NCBI RefSeq assembly: GCF_048128805.1
Contig: NC_136005.1
Span: 21,290,260 to 21,354,259, forward strand
DNA: 64,000 bases
Reading direction: 5' to 3'
DNA from: Centroberyx gerrardi
Lineage: Eukaryota > Chordata > Actinopteri > Beryciformes > Berycidae
Shown here: one piece after another, positions 46,546-57,361 of the stretch
How positions within the stretch are numbered: position 1 is the first letter of the stretch
Layout: each line of letters opens with the position of its first letter
Made by a program: the position numbers and the translations under genes
The notes under the pieces: model-generated
Told to the model about the DNA's origin: nothing
What the model saw: the letters and a program-made list of their open reading frames with translations, nothing else
Database searches by the model: none

Positions 46546-47824
46546 GTAAATTGATATTGTAGAAGTGGCAGGAATGCAGAGACGGACAACTTCTCTAGTT
46601 GACTACACCAACTCGTGTGTCATTTATTTTTAACCCCAGAGCAAGACAATTTACCTTGCGCTCAAAAACACAACATTACGTCGAGCTGACGTCAGACTCA
46701 GAAAACCAGACTTTCTTAAAGGGACCGTGTCTCCTTAACCCTGAGAAGCACACAATATAACTGCGTGTGTTAAACATACCCAAACCACAGATTATGGTGA
46801 ATAATGTCTATAGAGTCCGCCACAATATCTTGATCAAAGTTTCATATTTTCATACCTTTACTAAATTCTAGATTTGATCATTTCGACTCTACACGCTACA
46901 AAAACATCACAGTTACACATACAATTAGGGATATACATTAGAGTCCACCACAATGTGATAACCAAGGTTTCATGAGTCTGTATCAAAGATTTCTCCTGAT
47001 TTTGGACACGTTCCAGTGTGTCTCATCTCAGACTTTCTGTCTCTTTGGGGATTAACAGAGACAGGGCTGAGTGTTGGAGTTTTATGGTTATTTACCAGGC
47101 CTGTTCCATGATATCAGCTTTTAGGGGTGGAAATTAGGTAATTTACGTTGAGGTCAGTGCCCTTTCTTCACAATGTCACAGTCTTCCCCCAACATACTGA
47201 TCTGTTATCAGGGAAGAGGCTCACACAGGAGGGGCCTTTCCAGATGTGGGATGACAATGATGATGTGGGTGCATTCACTACACCAGGTGACCCCTGGGGT
47301 GCTCCATGCTATATGTAGGATCCCGATATGAACAAAAACATTTCATTCTGACAAATATCATATAGTAAGCTGTTAGAGCGATTGTGTTTACAGACCGGTA
47401 GATCCACTTTGCTTCCCGTTATAATTTATCAGATATAACTGTTTGTAGCATTTCCAGGCCGGCCCACTCTGTCTATAAAAGAGGGCTTCTAACAAGTTAG
47501 TGAATAGAGAATGAAATGAGATGAGTACGGTGAAATTCTATTCTAAAATCTATTGTGATTAATTCAATAGACTGCACTCATATTCCATCACCAAAGCCCT
47601 GAGCAATATGAGGCCGACTTTGTGAATAAGAAATCTTTTCACAGCCTCACTGGGATTACACAACATTGTAGGCTATTAATGAGAAGAATGAACACTGTGT
47701 TTTAATGACAGGCGGTGATAAGAATTTTGTGTGCTCACATTATATAGTCCTTTTCCCAGCTGAATCATATTACTTTCGCCGCTACAATGACCTAATTTCC
47801 CCCACAGGGATCAATTTCATCTTA
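46546..47824. other. Intergenic, no gene recognised
   Basis: Unassigned, moderately unique sequence with no frame of note. Confidence 0.4.
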
Positions 47825-48210
47825 CATTTTCTCCTGCTGAAGACTAACATGTCCCACAAGTGAAGAGGTAGGTAGCAAGTTTACTACTTGAAACTGTTTA
47901 CTAGCTCGCTTCATCGATTCCGCCATTACCAGAGTTTTTTTTCAGGGATGGGAGGGGGTGAGTGCCGCTTTCAAACTGCGAGGGAGGAGACGAGCTAGTT
48001 TTAAAAAAAAGAAAAGCTATGACTTGGGCCGAACCTGACAACAAGCTTTAGAAAAGAGGTGAAAACAACAACACAGCTGGCCCACGTGTGTGGCTGTTTG
48101 TTTAAATGGTTACATCTCACGGAAATCTCCACATAGCACACGTTAGTTTCAGGATTGGTTATAGGGTCTGAAATCGCTTATTGCAGGTTTAAATAATGCA
48201 TTGTTACTCA
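47825..48210. repeat. Copy of the interior of the 35221 hAT element
   Basis: The phrases GTGAAGAGGTAGGTAGCAAG, GGTGAAAACAACAACACAGC and TTAGTTTCAGGATTGGTTAT match 35790-36080. The terminal inverted repeats of that element are not present here. Confidence 0.65.
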
Positions 48211-48222
48211 TAGGCTATGTTA

Positions 48223-48694
48223 CCATCCTGATCACGTGACCTCACATTCTGTTTCGCTCCACGGATCAGTCTGGACTTCTAGCCGCCCACATCGATTTTT
48301 GGGCGGGAGAACTTGCCTTGACAGACAAACTCCTTCAGCCAATCAGCGAATCCAAATTCAAATCCAGTCGGAAGAACGACGAAAACGTCTTTTCCGCCGA
48401 GAAACTACGCTAGTGCATACTCTTGTTCTTGTTTAATTGTTGTTATTGAGTCTATTTCTGCAATAACTGCACTTATGGCTGTGTTTACTCTACTAACGTT
48501 AACGTTACCGCTCGTTGCTTCGGGAGACGCCATTACTGTTTTGCCAGCGGCGGCCTGTATTTCACGTCATCAACTACGACGCAGTCCCTGATTGGCCCGG
48601 TTACATTGTAATTTCAGGAAATCGATGTGGGCGGCTAGAAGTCCAGACTGATCCGTGGAGCGAAACAGAATGTGAGGTCACGTGATCAGGATGG
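48223..48694. mobile_element. 472-bp MITE with 76-bp perfect inverted repeats
   Basis: The stretch 48223-48298 (starting CCATCCTGATCACGTGACCT) is the exact inverse of 48619-48694 by eye. Beyond the perfect part, the flanks resemble an inverted GCCTGGTAAAA, so the true ends may lie about 12 bases further out. No transposase is encoded: the 66-codon frame at 48236-48436 runs through the left arm. The superfamily is not decided. Perfect arms imply a young insertion. Confidence 0.85.
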
Positions 48695-48762
48695 TTTTAC
48701 CAGGCTAATGTTTTCCAGGCATTTGCAATACTTTAAAAAAACATAGGCTAATATAGTATATA

Positions 48763-50280
48763 TGAAGTACTGTGCAAAAGTCTTAGAAGTTGCTTTCAAA
48801 AATAATTAAATGAAAAGTTTCTAAATATAAAAAAAATTACTATAAAGAGCAGTCTACTGACACACTAATGCAGAAAACAAATAAATAAACATCTAAGACA
48901 AAATGTATATAAAAATCATGACCGGAATATATGTTATATATATAGTTTATAAGTCAATAGAATCATAACATTTAAGTAACGTTTGGATATTAAACTCACA
49001 GCGCATATTTCATACGTTTGGATATTAAACACAGCGCATATTTCATACGTTTGGATATTAAACACACAGCGCGTGTTTTCCTCGCATGAACATATAAAAA
49101 CATTGCAACTCACCAATATCACTGAATCAGTGGGAGCCCTGGGCTTGTTTCCCTGCAACAAGACGGTCCCATCGAGGGGCGATGGGAGACAGCGACACCC
49201 GAAGCGTGTTCCTTATGTCCAGTCTATTCCGCAATTTAGTTTTTGTTGCAGTCATTGCAGAAAACCCCGCTTCGCAGAGATATGATGTTGGAAATGGAAG
49301 CAACGTTTTCAGTGCTTTCGTGGCTATCTCAGGATATTCAGCCTTGACTTTGATCCAGAATGCTGGCAGAGATGTTATGTCAAACATACTTTTCAGCCCA
49401 CCGTCATTTGCAAGCTCGAGGAGTTGATCTTCTTCCCGCACTGACATGGACGATTCGCCGGGGACATTCACAAATGGGTCACGGATCCATTCCTTTGCAC
49501 TTCTTGGGTCATCTGCGGATTTTATGTATGACTCGTCGTATTTCCTATTGAAGGAAGCTTTCTTTTTTTTTGCAGTCTCGGCCTCTGCTGTCTCTGTGTT
49601 ATCATCATCGTTAGGTCTCCTTTTATCTCCCCTACCTCTTCCGAACAAACTCTCAAGCGACGTTTGTTTTTTACTCATGTTTTTTACTCACTAAGCTAGC
49701 TAGTTGCAACACGCACATCTAGTTAGGTCAGCAGGTCATGACCGACTGATGACCTCACGTGCGTGTGTGTGTGTTGTGGGCATTACAGGGGTGAGGAAAG
49801 AATATGACTCAGCTGACCATATTGCTTTTTTCCACATCTCTGTAGACCAGTGCCTATGGTTTTTGCACCACTAAACTCTCAAATGTGCATTCGTCTTTGT
49901 AATGAGGGGTTTATGCACTGCAACCCTACTATAATATCCCTCTCTATGTAGTTGTGGATGGACTGTTCTTGCTGACACAGTCTGATCACGTTATGCATTG
50001 ACATTCTCAGTCACCTGAGGAAGAGTTGCTCTTCTGTTTTTCCTTACATATCGCACTAATGCACAAGCATCACGGTCATCCAATGTGCGCTTTCGACCAC
50101 AATTTCCGACCCTTTTTTACTGTCTTTCCCATAGATCTAAATGCAGATGTCACTTTAGTCGCTGTTCCTATTGAAACACTAGCCAGTTGAGCAGGCTTTG
50201 TGAATGAAGCTCCTGCGACCCATGTCCCAATAATTAACCCTCTTTCAAAGTCATTTCGATTTTTTCCTCTTGCCATCTTG
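48763..50280 (-). mobile_element. Tc1-like element, degenerate and interrupted
   Basis: The left end ACTGTGCAAAAGTCTTAG is the typical end wording of fish Tc1-type elements. On the minus strand, 50276 to 50076 encodes MARGKNRNDFERGLIIG and the following helix-turn-helix (GASFTKPAQLASVSIGTATK). Further on, about 50070-49800 still reads as transposase (HREGYYSRVAVHKPLI and WCKNHRHWS patterns) with stops and shifts. The remainder is displaced by a hAT-derived insertion between about 48930 and 49790. It is inactive. A related fragment lies at 56783-56965. Confidence 0.75.
49127..49678 (-). CDS. Internally deleted hAT transposase ORF (183 aa)
   Basis: An unbroken ATG-to-stop frame on the minus strand. 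Residues 1-48 (MSKKQTSLESLFGRG, the KKKKASFNRKYDESYIK stretch) look like the start of ZBED5/SCAND3-type hAT transposases. Residues from about 50 on (KEWIRDPFVNVPG, FPTSYLCEAGFSAMT, TKTKLRNRLDIRNTLRVSL) look like their C-terminal dimerisation region. The BED zinc finger and the catalytic RNase H-like middle are missing, yet the frame is kept. It lies within a decayed Tc1 element. It cannot be a transposase; it could be a dimerising inhibitor or simply a deletion derivative of a transposon. Expression is unknown. Confidence 0.7.
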   Translation of the reverse strand: MSKKQTSLESLFGRGRGDKRRPNDDDNTETAEAETAKKKKASFNRKYDESYIKSADDPRSAKEWIRDPFVNVPGESSMSVREEDQLLELANDGGLKSMFDITSLPAFWIKVKAEYPEIATKALKTLLPFPTSYLCEAGFSAMTATKTKLRNRLDIRNTLRVSLSPIAPRWDRLVAGKQAQGSH

Positions 50281-50289
50281 ATTCAAATA

Positions 50290-51000
50290 TGTTTTTTTTT
50301 TTCCTAAACTAAAATTTAAAACATCACATCTTTTAGCCATGCAGAAAATGAGCGGGGTTTTAGAGATTTCCCAAACTAATAAAATCTCGCCCTCTCAGTT
50401 AAGTGCTGGCAACCTCCCGGTGTGTTATGTGGACTAACAAACTTCACCTATGTTTCGATTTCCGTTTTTGGGTGAACTATTCCTTTAAGAAACAAGGATG
50501 CAAAGCCATGGTGTGACTGGTGCAGTAGGTTTCAGACTAGATTCAGTTTCCAGGTTATTCATTGAGTTAGGGATTTGTGGTCAGGTGTGATCAGCGATAA
50601 CATCCAGTGATGGCTTTTATGTAAGCTCTGACCTTCTGGTATAGTTACATTATAACCTGTATTAATGTCAACATATGCAAAAGTATGAGGAACTTGAAAT
50701 AATTCACAATAAAATGAGCCACAATAAAATCCAGTGACCTGAACATGTAGCCTACTGTATTTTATGACGAACGTGTTATGTTTTTAAATTCTGCTTAGTG
50801 GTTTTACTGTAAAAGACGAAGAAGTGGATGGAGACTCTGTGCATGAGCTTGTAACTCTCCACACATCTCAGGTTTTCTCAAGTGTGTCTTCATCCGCGTG
50901 CACAGTACCTCACTGTGGTGATCAGGCCAACACACATTATTCACAGGTCTTTGTGAGTTATGTCTCCAGAGATAGTCTAGCTTTTGGTAACAACCTGCCA
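50290..51000 (+). repeat. Dispersed repeat end and hairpin-module copy
   Basis: The stretch 50300-50495 ends in TTTGGGTGAACTATTCCTTT, the inverse of the repeat end at 8272. The stretch 50497-50640 matches the gene 2 and gene 3 upstream units. The stretch 50700-50960 is the last hairpin-module copy (EEVDGDSVHELVT reading), but it breaks off before the inverted repeat. Confidence 0.55.
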
Positions 51001-52060
51001 AAGCTGACTATCCTGTTTCAAGAGCTGTTTTCCCTGTATCCCCTTTCATGCCTGCTGTCTTGAGAAAAGAAGGAGAGCATTTGTCCTCTTTCACATGTAC
51101 CAACTTTATGAACAACTTAAGCAACCTGGTCCTCACAAGGTTGCCCCGACAGCTGCATTCTCTACATTTTTGTATGTTTCTTTGAACATGTGATCATAGA
51201 CATATTGCCTCAAACAACACTCACACTGTTGGTCCTTCTATAAAGACATGTGCCGATGACAACTGAAAAAAATGTGTTTGGTGTTTACATAGTAGAACAC
51301 CCAAAATTATTTTATTCTCTGACAAGGAATACCTCAAGAAAGATATCCATACACTACCCATTAAAGTTTACAGCTTTTGCCACAAGCTTGATGGACAAAT
51401 CCACCCTCCAATCCCTCAGCTGGTATGACAGAGCTGGTTATCAGTTGCACCTGTTGCCAGCTATTCTGTTTGATGATGCCTGGTAGCTGTTGTTGGTTTG
51501 CGGTCTGTTAAACTTAAGTGTAGGTAAATGTCTTTTGTTTGAAGGAAATGTTTTATGGAACCATAACTTAAATTATAAGTTAATATATATATGTTAAATG
51601 TGTGAATGTTGTGGAATGAATACATTGCTGGTTATAAATAAACAGTCAAATAGATGGCATTGTTCTAATATGTTTGATATCAATTGTTTGTTGAGGTGAT
51701 TGATAAAAAAAAAAAAAAAAAAAGTGGGATGTATTCATTTTGTAAGTGGCAACCTTTTTATTTTTTTTATTATTTTATACAGGTTTATTTGATTATTCTG
51801 TGAATTGCTGTTTAATGCATTGGTATTTTTTGTTCCGTGTTTGCAGTTTATAAATCATCCCAAATTTTCCAAAGACCATCCTATCTACCCAATAAAGAGT
51901 GAATGGTGAAAATATTCCTTGGGTGCTAATGTTTTCATGGACATTCTGGTGCAGAAACTGTTTATATATTTCTCCATCTTTTAGTGGACCCCCTTTTTAC
52001 AGCGAAGCTTTGCGCAATATGATGCAGAATATTGCGACTGATTTAGTATTATTTTCAACA
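51001..52060. other. Unassigned; possible retro-sequence ending in poly-A
   Basis: A frame at 51250-51486 (78 codons), an AATAAA-type word near 51646 and an A tract at 51707-51723 could mark an old retrocopy or LINE/SINE tail. No homologous family is recognised and target duplications were not found. Confidence 0.25.
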
Positions 52061-52800
52061 TAAGACTTGAAGTTCTGCAACATTGGAAGACATCTGAGCA
52101 GCGCTTGATGAAAGGTTACTGGAACCCAACAGTTGAGTGGGGTTTTCGCCTGCAATGCCGTGCATTTTCATTGCAAGAGTTCAAATCAGGCTCGAGCCAT
52201 GCTGTCACATTTAGCGTTCCTCTCCAATCCTCAAACAACTGAATTCTTACTTTTTAATACTTTTGGCTTACAGTGAGTGATTGATGATCTAGTATATAAT
52301 ATAATATGATCTGTAGTATGTATATGGTGTAGTAAAAATAGTAAAGATGTGTATATACTGTATGTAGTATGTATATGATGTAGTATGGTACATGATAGTA
52401 TGTAAAGCCCTTTGAGACTTGACTCTGACAAAGGGCTATATAAATAAACAAGACTAAGACTAAGATTACCTTATGTCTACCAATTAAAGTGCAGAGCAGC
52501 TCATTTACTATGTGTTGTGGGCTTGTGCTTTAGTTGCAACTGGAAATGAATGGCTACAATTCTAAACATTGTGTACTCATTTTGGCGTAGAGTTTGTCTC
52601 AAACAAGGACCATTGATGACTATTTTTCACCCTATTCTTTCTACTTGTCGCACCAGATGCAGTCCCGTCCAGTGGATGCTGTCTGATCATTAACACACAT
52701 CATCTTCTATGTATACATGTCTGATTTTATTGTGGCATCTTGCACTCATCAACCATGCAGAGCACACATGGGTTTGCAAGATATGAATATAACTCTATCA
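52061..52800 (+). repeat. Orphan promoter-side module with internal insertion
   Basis: The stretch 52060-52262 and then 52475-52545 (AAGTGCAGAGCAGCTCATTT, GTTGTGGGCTTGTGCTT) match the class-A upstream module of genes 1-3. They are split by a TAGTATGTATATGATGTAG-rich insertion (about 52265-52465). No TATA box or leader follows before the class-B module of gene 5. Confidence 0.55.
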
Positions 52801-53465
52801 CTACCATTCATATGTTTGTACCATCAGTAGAGCCGACAACGATATTGTCATGAGAAGAATTGACCTCGCCTTGATGCATCGCCTTTTGCCCTCTCTCGCC
52901 TAAACCATGTGTTGTTTTTGGATTGACTGTGAGCTCTAGCAGTGTCACAGACAAGTAATCTCAACTGTGGGGAAATTCCACAGCAATAGTCCTTCATATG
53001 TGTAAGTACAGTGTAATTACACTGTGACAGTGGGGGCTTGCAGTCTGTGATGCTTATTTGATTAATTCTAATTTTCCAAGCTTTGAAGATACAAAAGTAT
53101 TGATTGAGTACTGATTTTCTGAAAATTATTCCAGATTTGTTCATGGCCTCAAGGGTGAGCATCAACATAGGATTTTTAAAACACTCTAAAATGTTTTTTT
53201 GTTGTTAAAAATATAAATAATGCAATTGAAAATTAGAATGCTAACTTTTATCTGTCCAAAATGTAGGAATTTATATTTTTTTTATTTTTATTTAGACAAA
53301 AAAGTTGAAAATGTACTTTTCATTGCCACATATTTTTGCACAGAGGACAAAGAGATGATACTGGATCTAAAAAAAACAAAAAAAAAACAGGGTGTGGGGG
53401 CATTATAAAGAATGAAAACATGAGGCTACTGTCTGGAATAAATTCTCATGGTGGGAGCACACCCA
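52801..53465 (+). repeat. Class-B upstream module of gene 5
   Basis: Parallels 38540-39040 upstream of gene 4, with an extra segment of about 187 bases (about 52925-53111) after the TTTTTGGATTG word. That segment has no recognised identity. Confidence 0.6.
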
Positions 53466-53511
53466 GTCCGTGTGGGTTCAAGCATGCATCTCTCTCACAA
53501 GACAGCTGCAG

Positions 53512-53519
53512 TATATAAG
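53512..53519 (+). promoter_or_regulatory. TATA box, gene 5
   Basis: TATATAAG, 62 bases before the ATG. Confidence 0.75.
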
Positions 53520-53573
53520 GAAGTGTTACTGCCATCATCCAGGACCGTCTGATCTGCTCACTTGCTCATCACC

Positions 53574-55664
53574 ATGAAGCTGATCCTGACTCTGGCTCTC
53601 ATCTGGACCCTCTTCAACACAGGTAACTCTGCTCAATTTGATTTCATGATTTAATGATGATTTAGTGATTTCAGAAATCTAGGCTATTGGTCCAGAACTG
53701 TTTCCTGAATTTACTTTGGCTTAATTATCATCCTGCAAAATGAGACATCCTGTGTTATGCTTTATTGATGTTTCCTGGTGGAACCATCTGTATTATCGAT
53801 GAGGTAGTTGAACTATTACATTGGAATAAAAACAAAGATGTTTATGTCATTGTTGTACTTATAATAATTTCATTCATCAATCATTTCTGTATTGCAGCTG
53901 GAGCACTTCAGTGTCTTACATGCACTGATGACGGTGATCCTCAGTGCACAGACACAGTCTTACTCACCTGTCCCTCCGACTCTGACCAGCGGTGTGCAAC
54001 AGCTGCCTTTAAAAGTGTGTGTAAAAAGTGTAAAGAAATCAACCATTTCTGCATTAGGCTACAGTGTTTTTTCCATCTACATTAACAAATTGCTGTTTGA
54101 TTTTGTAGCAACCTGGTGGGGATTTACAACACAAGAAATCTGCAAGTCGTGTGTGCCATCCTCCCTCTGCGGTCACGGCACGACATATTCAGGAAATATT
54201 GGGTTTGCGAGCCTAGCTGAATCTTTTAAATGCTGCGACACAGATGGCTGCAACTCTGAAACTCTGCCTTGTAAGTAAAAAAAACAGTGAAGTACCTGTG
54301 AATTTCAGGTAGGCCTATTATTGCTTTAAATGTTTGGCCACACTCAAATACAATGAGAAAATGGATGTCTGCCATCTTTTTTTGACGTTTCTCATGTGCT
54401 CCAATAAATTGACTATGACCAACTCTAACAGCGTCACGTCTATGGAAGGAATTTTGTCCAAGTATTAAAACGCAAAGCAATGTAGGATCATATACCAAAA
54501 AACAATAACAGCAACCCAAAGATTTGACCTTTGCAAAATATGAAAAAGTGCTAAAATGTGAAAGGCAAGGATTTGCATCCAAACTCAGTCTTTGCAAACT
54601 AAATTTAAAAGTTTAGTTTGAAACAAAGCAATACAACAGTTTCATGGTGATAAATGTGGTGCTAAACCACAATTGCATTTCCTGACTTTTATTTTGTGTT
54701 TCTGGTACCTTTTCTGCATTTTAACAGAGCAATGCCAGTTTTCAGTCAAACTAATGCATGGACGTCTTAAGGGACACTATTTTACACAATCTTGGCCGTT
54801 CAAGTATTAATTCAGGGCATATTAGGCTGCTAACAACATTGTCTTCACAAACAATAACCTTGTTGTTTGTGAAGACAATGTTAACACAAATAATAACCTT
54901 ATTTAGCAATTTTTATCTCAATTCAATTGCAATCTGAGTGAAACTGAAGACATGAAAATAACAAATTGTATTGCTTAGTTTAAAATGAAGTGTTTACATT
55001 TAGTTTGCCAAAACTGTGAGTTTGGATGCAAATCTGTTTTGTTTTTTTTGCCTTTCACATTTTAGCATTTGTCATATTTTGGGATTCTTTCCATACATGT
55101 CTCCTACTCTGCTCTATTTCAGTTCCCGCTGACCAGGCCAGTAATAGCCTACAGTGTTTCTCCTGTGACAGCCCGCAAAGCACTGAATGCAACAGCACAA
55201 TACAATGTGTAGGAGAAGAGAACCGCTGCTTTAATGGGACACGTGAGTCCTCATGTTGCAGATCCAGGCTGCACAAAGATTGTGCTATTGTCATAATTGC
55301 CAGGACAAGTATTACTATTGCTGCCTTCAAATGCTCCTCGTAATCTCCTGTACTTCCAAGATTTCTAAAGTTAGCTAATCAAAGACAATGAAAATTGTAT
55401 TCATAGTATGTGTTTTTGTCATCTACAGTGATGGATGGCTTCGACACCTTTCCAACATTTGGCTGTGTGTCTGAAAACCTGTGTGAAATTGCTTCTCAGC
55501 TGATCAAGGAAGGCTTTGCTAACTTCACCACGGGACCAAACTGCTGTCAGGGCAATTTGTGTAACTCGGCCAGGCCTGAAAAACAGGACTCCCAAAAGCC
55601 TTGTAAGCCTAACATGTTTGTAAAGTACATCCTAAGCATGCTTCAGAGTGCTTTTGACCACTAA
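53574..55664 (+). CDS. Two-domain Ly6/uPAR (LU) protein, gene 5, anchor tail replaced
   Basis: Exons are 53574-53622, 53898-54014, 54109-54270, 55123-55242 and 55429-55664 (684 nt, 227 aa), phase-1 junctions. It has a signal peptide, LU domain 1 (LQCLTC to KCCDTDGCN) with an extra cysteine in QEICKSC where gene 4 has EEIFKSC, and LU domain 2 (LQCFSC to NCCQGNLCN). After CNSA the sequence departs from the family into a hydrophilic end (RPEKQDSQKPCKPN) before TAA, so no GPI signal is made. The family end (TTTCATCTGTTGGAACA, GGAGGGCG) reappears at 56110, so about 540 bases were inserted. CCTTGTAAGC at 55598-55607 repeats the exon-3 donor wording, so a further exon is conceivable, but no third LU domain is seen downstream. 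Likely secreted. Confidence 0.82.
54438..55097. mobile_element. TIR element in intron 3 of gene 5
   Basis: Left-side words AAAATGTGAAAGGCAA, GATTTGCATCCAAACTCA and GCAAACTAAAT recur inverted at about 54995-55085 as arms of about 80 bases with small indels. The outer ends read TATGGAAGGAAT and ATTCTTTCCATA. Other paralogues read GCATGTCTCC here without interruption. No transposase. Confidence 0.65.
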
Positions 55665-56195
55665 CAGAACCCTAAGAACGTTGTAAGGAAGAAAAGAAGC
55701 ATCACTACCGGTCCATGAGGCTACCAACTGCAGCTTTATTTTGAATGCCAATATTGATTGTAGTATACAGTAAAATATGCATACAATATCTATCCATTCA
55801 AGTTCTAGTTGATAACATTGATGTAGCCTACCATATAGGGTACGCATGTGTGGCTATCCATAGATACCCTCATCTCCTCCAACATTTATTTCAGTGTCAT
55901 GTATCCTCTATTTTGTTTACTGACGTGGTAATGAATGACTATAATAAATAAAATCTTGGCATTTATATATGTCAAATACGCAACAGCCTGCTGCGTAGTC
56001 CGATAAAAATAGAAGCCATGTGTATCTCCAAAGTTGCAGCAATGGCTGATTTGATCCGACCCTTCTGGCCCAAACGGATGGAACAGAAATGCAACTGGTG
56101 TAGCTGAACAGTCACACTTTCATCTGTTGGAACACAGGGCAGGAGGGCGTATACGTACACTGTGTTGTGATGGCACATACAGTTACAAGGTGTGA
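55665..56195 (+). other. Insertion after gene 5 and displaced 3' UTR
   Basis: About 55572-56109 is sequence absent from the other paralogues, with AATAAA at 55943-55948 that could serve gene 5. At about 56110-56195 the normal family UTR resumes (ACTTTCATCTGTTGGAACA, GCAGGAGGGCGTA). The inserted sequence has no recognised identity. Confidence 0.6.
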
Positions 56196-56659
56196 TTTAG
56201 GACAAAATATGACTAACCTAATGAAGCAGATCACTCAGCTGTCTAATGCTGCCGTTATGCTGTCATGTCTCTATTTAAATCCATTCATAATTTTCAAGGC
56301 GCTCTGGAACGGAGTATGTTATTTAGATCTGAACATTGTTCTGTCAGGAATCACTCACGTCATAAATTTAACCATTTATCGCAAATAGAGATGGCAATAG
56401 TTTGACTTGGCGGTATGGTTCTACTCTTGGGGATGCTCCCTGCTACAGTAATACAGCATAAGTATAATAATACATAGCACATGATAAATAAGATGCAGGG
56501 AGCAAGTAATCCCCGGAAACAGAGACCCTCCAGGGTGCATACAAACAGAGCAGAACCAAAGCAGGTGGAGGCTAGGGTGGAGGAGGCTCTTGCAAATACC
56601 AGCGGTGAGCACACAGCAGCAACACACACATCAGAGTACAGAATGAATGTAAAGGCCTT
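56196..56659. other. Intergenic, no gene recognised
   Basis: Unassigned. The minus-strand frame 56360-56845 (161 codons) overlaps poly-T and repeat sequence and shows no domain. Confidence 0.35.
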
Positions 56660-57353
56660 TTTTTTTTTTGTGATCAATTTTTTATTGGGTGTATTTACAA
56701 TAGTACATCTTGCAATAGTGTGGATTAGGAAATGTTGTATTTCCTGAGTAAGAGGAAAAGGGGTGGTAGGTAGGGATTTGGCAATGTATTGTGCAAAAGT
56801 CCCAGGCACATGTAAAAAAAATCCATAAAGAGAAGATGCTTTCAAAAATAATGAAATTAAGTTTCAAAAATATATATAAAAAATCACTATAAAGAGCAGT
56901 CTACTGACACACTAATGCAGAAAATAAGTAAATAAACATCTAAGACTATATGTATATAAAACATCTAGGGTGCCTTACATATGTATAAATATATACCTAC
57001 ATACATACACACATGCATATATACATACTAACAACATGTGTGCATACCTACAAGTACACATGTACACATACATGCATAAATACACAGTATTACATACTTA
57101 GTACACATAGAATGTGTGCAAGAGCATAAGCATATGGACATATGTCTGAATACTGACCAAAACGTGAAGAAAATTAAAGTGCGAAGACTAACCTAAATCT
57201 AGCCTTCGGAATTATTGACCTATTTCTAGAATGATTTTACTGAGTGTTACTGAGAGTTAAAGAGGGTTCTGAATAAGATCTTGTGTGGACATGATCACCT
57301 GTGACCAAATATCAATTGTTGTTGTTTTTGCACCGTTGATTTTTGCAGTTGAC
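56660..57353 (-). mobile_element. L1-like LINE 3' UTR with Tc1 fragment
   Basis: A poly-T start at 56660 (the LINE poly-A on the minus strand) is followed by a CATA-rich tract (about 56960-57100) and then unique-looking 3' UTR up to the hAT insertion. The stretch 56783-56965 matches the Tc1 left portion at 48763-48910 (TTGTGCAAAAGTC, AGAGCAGTCTACTGACACAC), a nested Tc1 piece. Confidence 0.55.
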
Positions 57354-57361
57354 CTTTCAAG

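Noticed and set aside
51250..51486. 78-codon frame before an A tract
   Set aside because: No family is recognised. Kept only as part of a possible retro-sequence.
3387..55664. Venom-type three-finger toxin genes
   Set aside because: The proteins have two LU modules and, in three of five, an anchor tail. This fits uPAR/PLA2-inhibitor-like surface or serum proteins, and nothing specific to toxins is seen.
56360..56845. 161-codon minus-strand frame
   Set aside because: It overlaps poly-T and Tc1/LINE repeat sequence, and shows no conserved motif.
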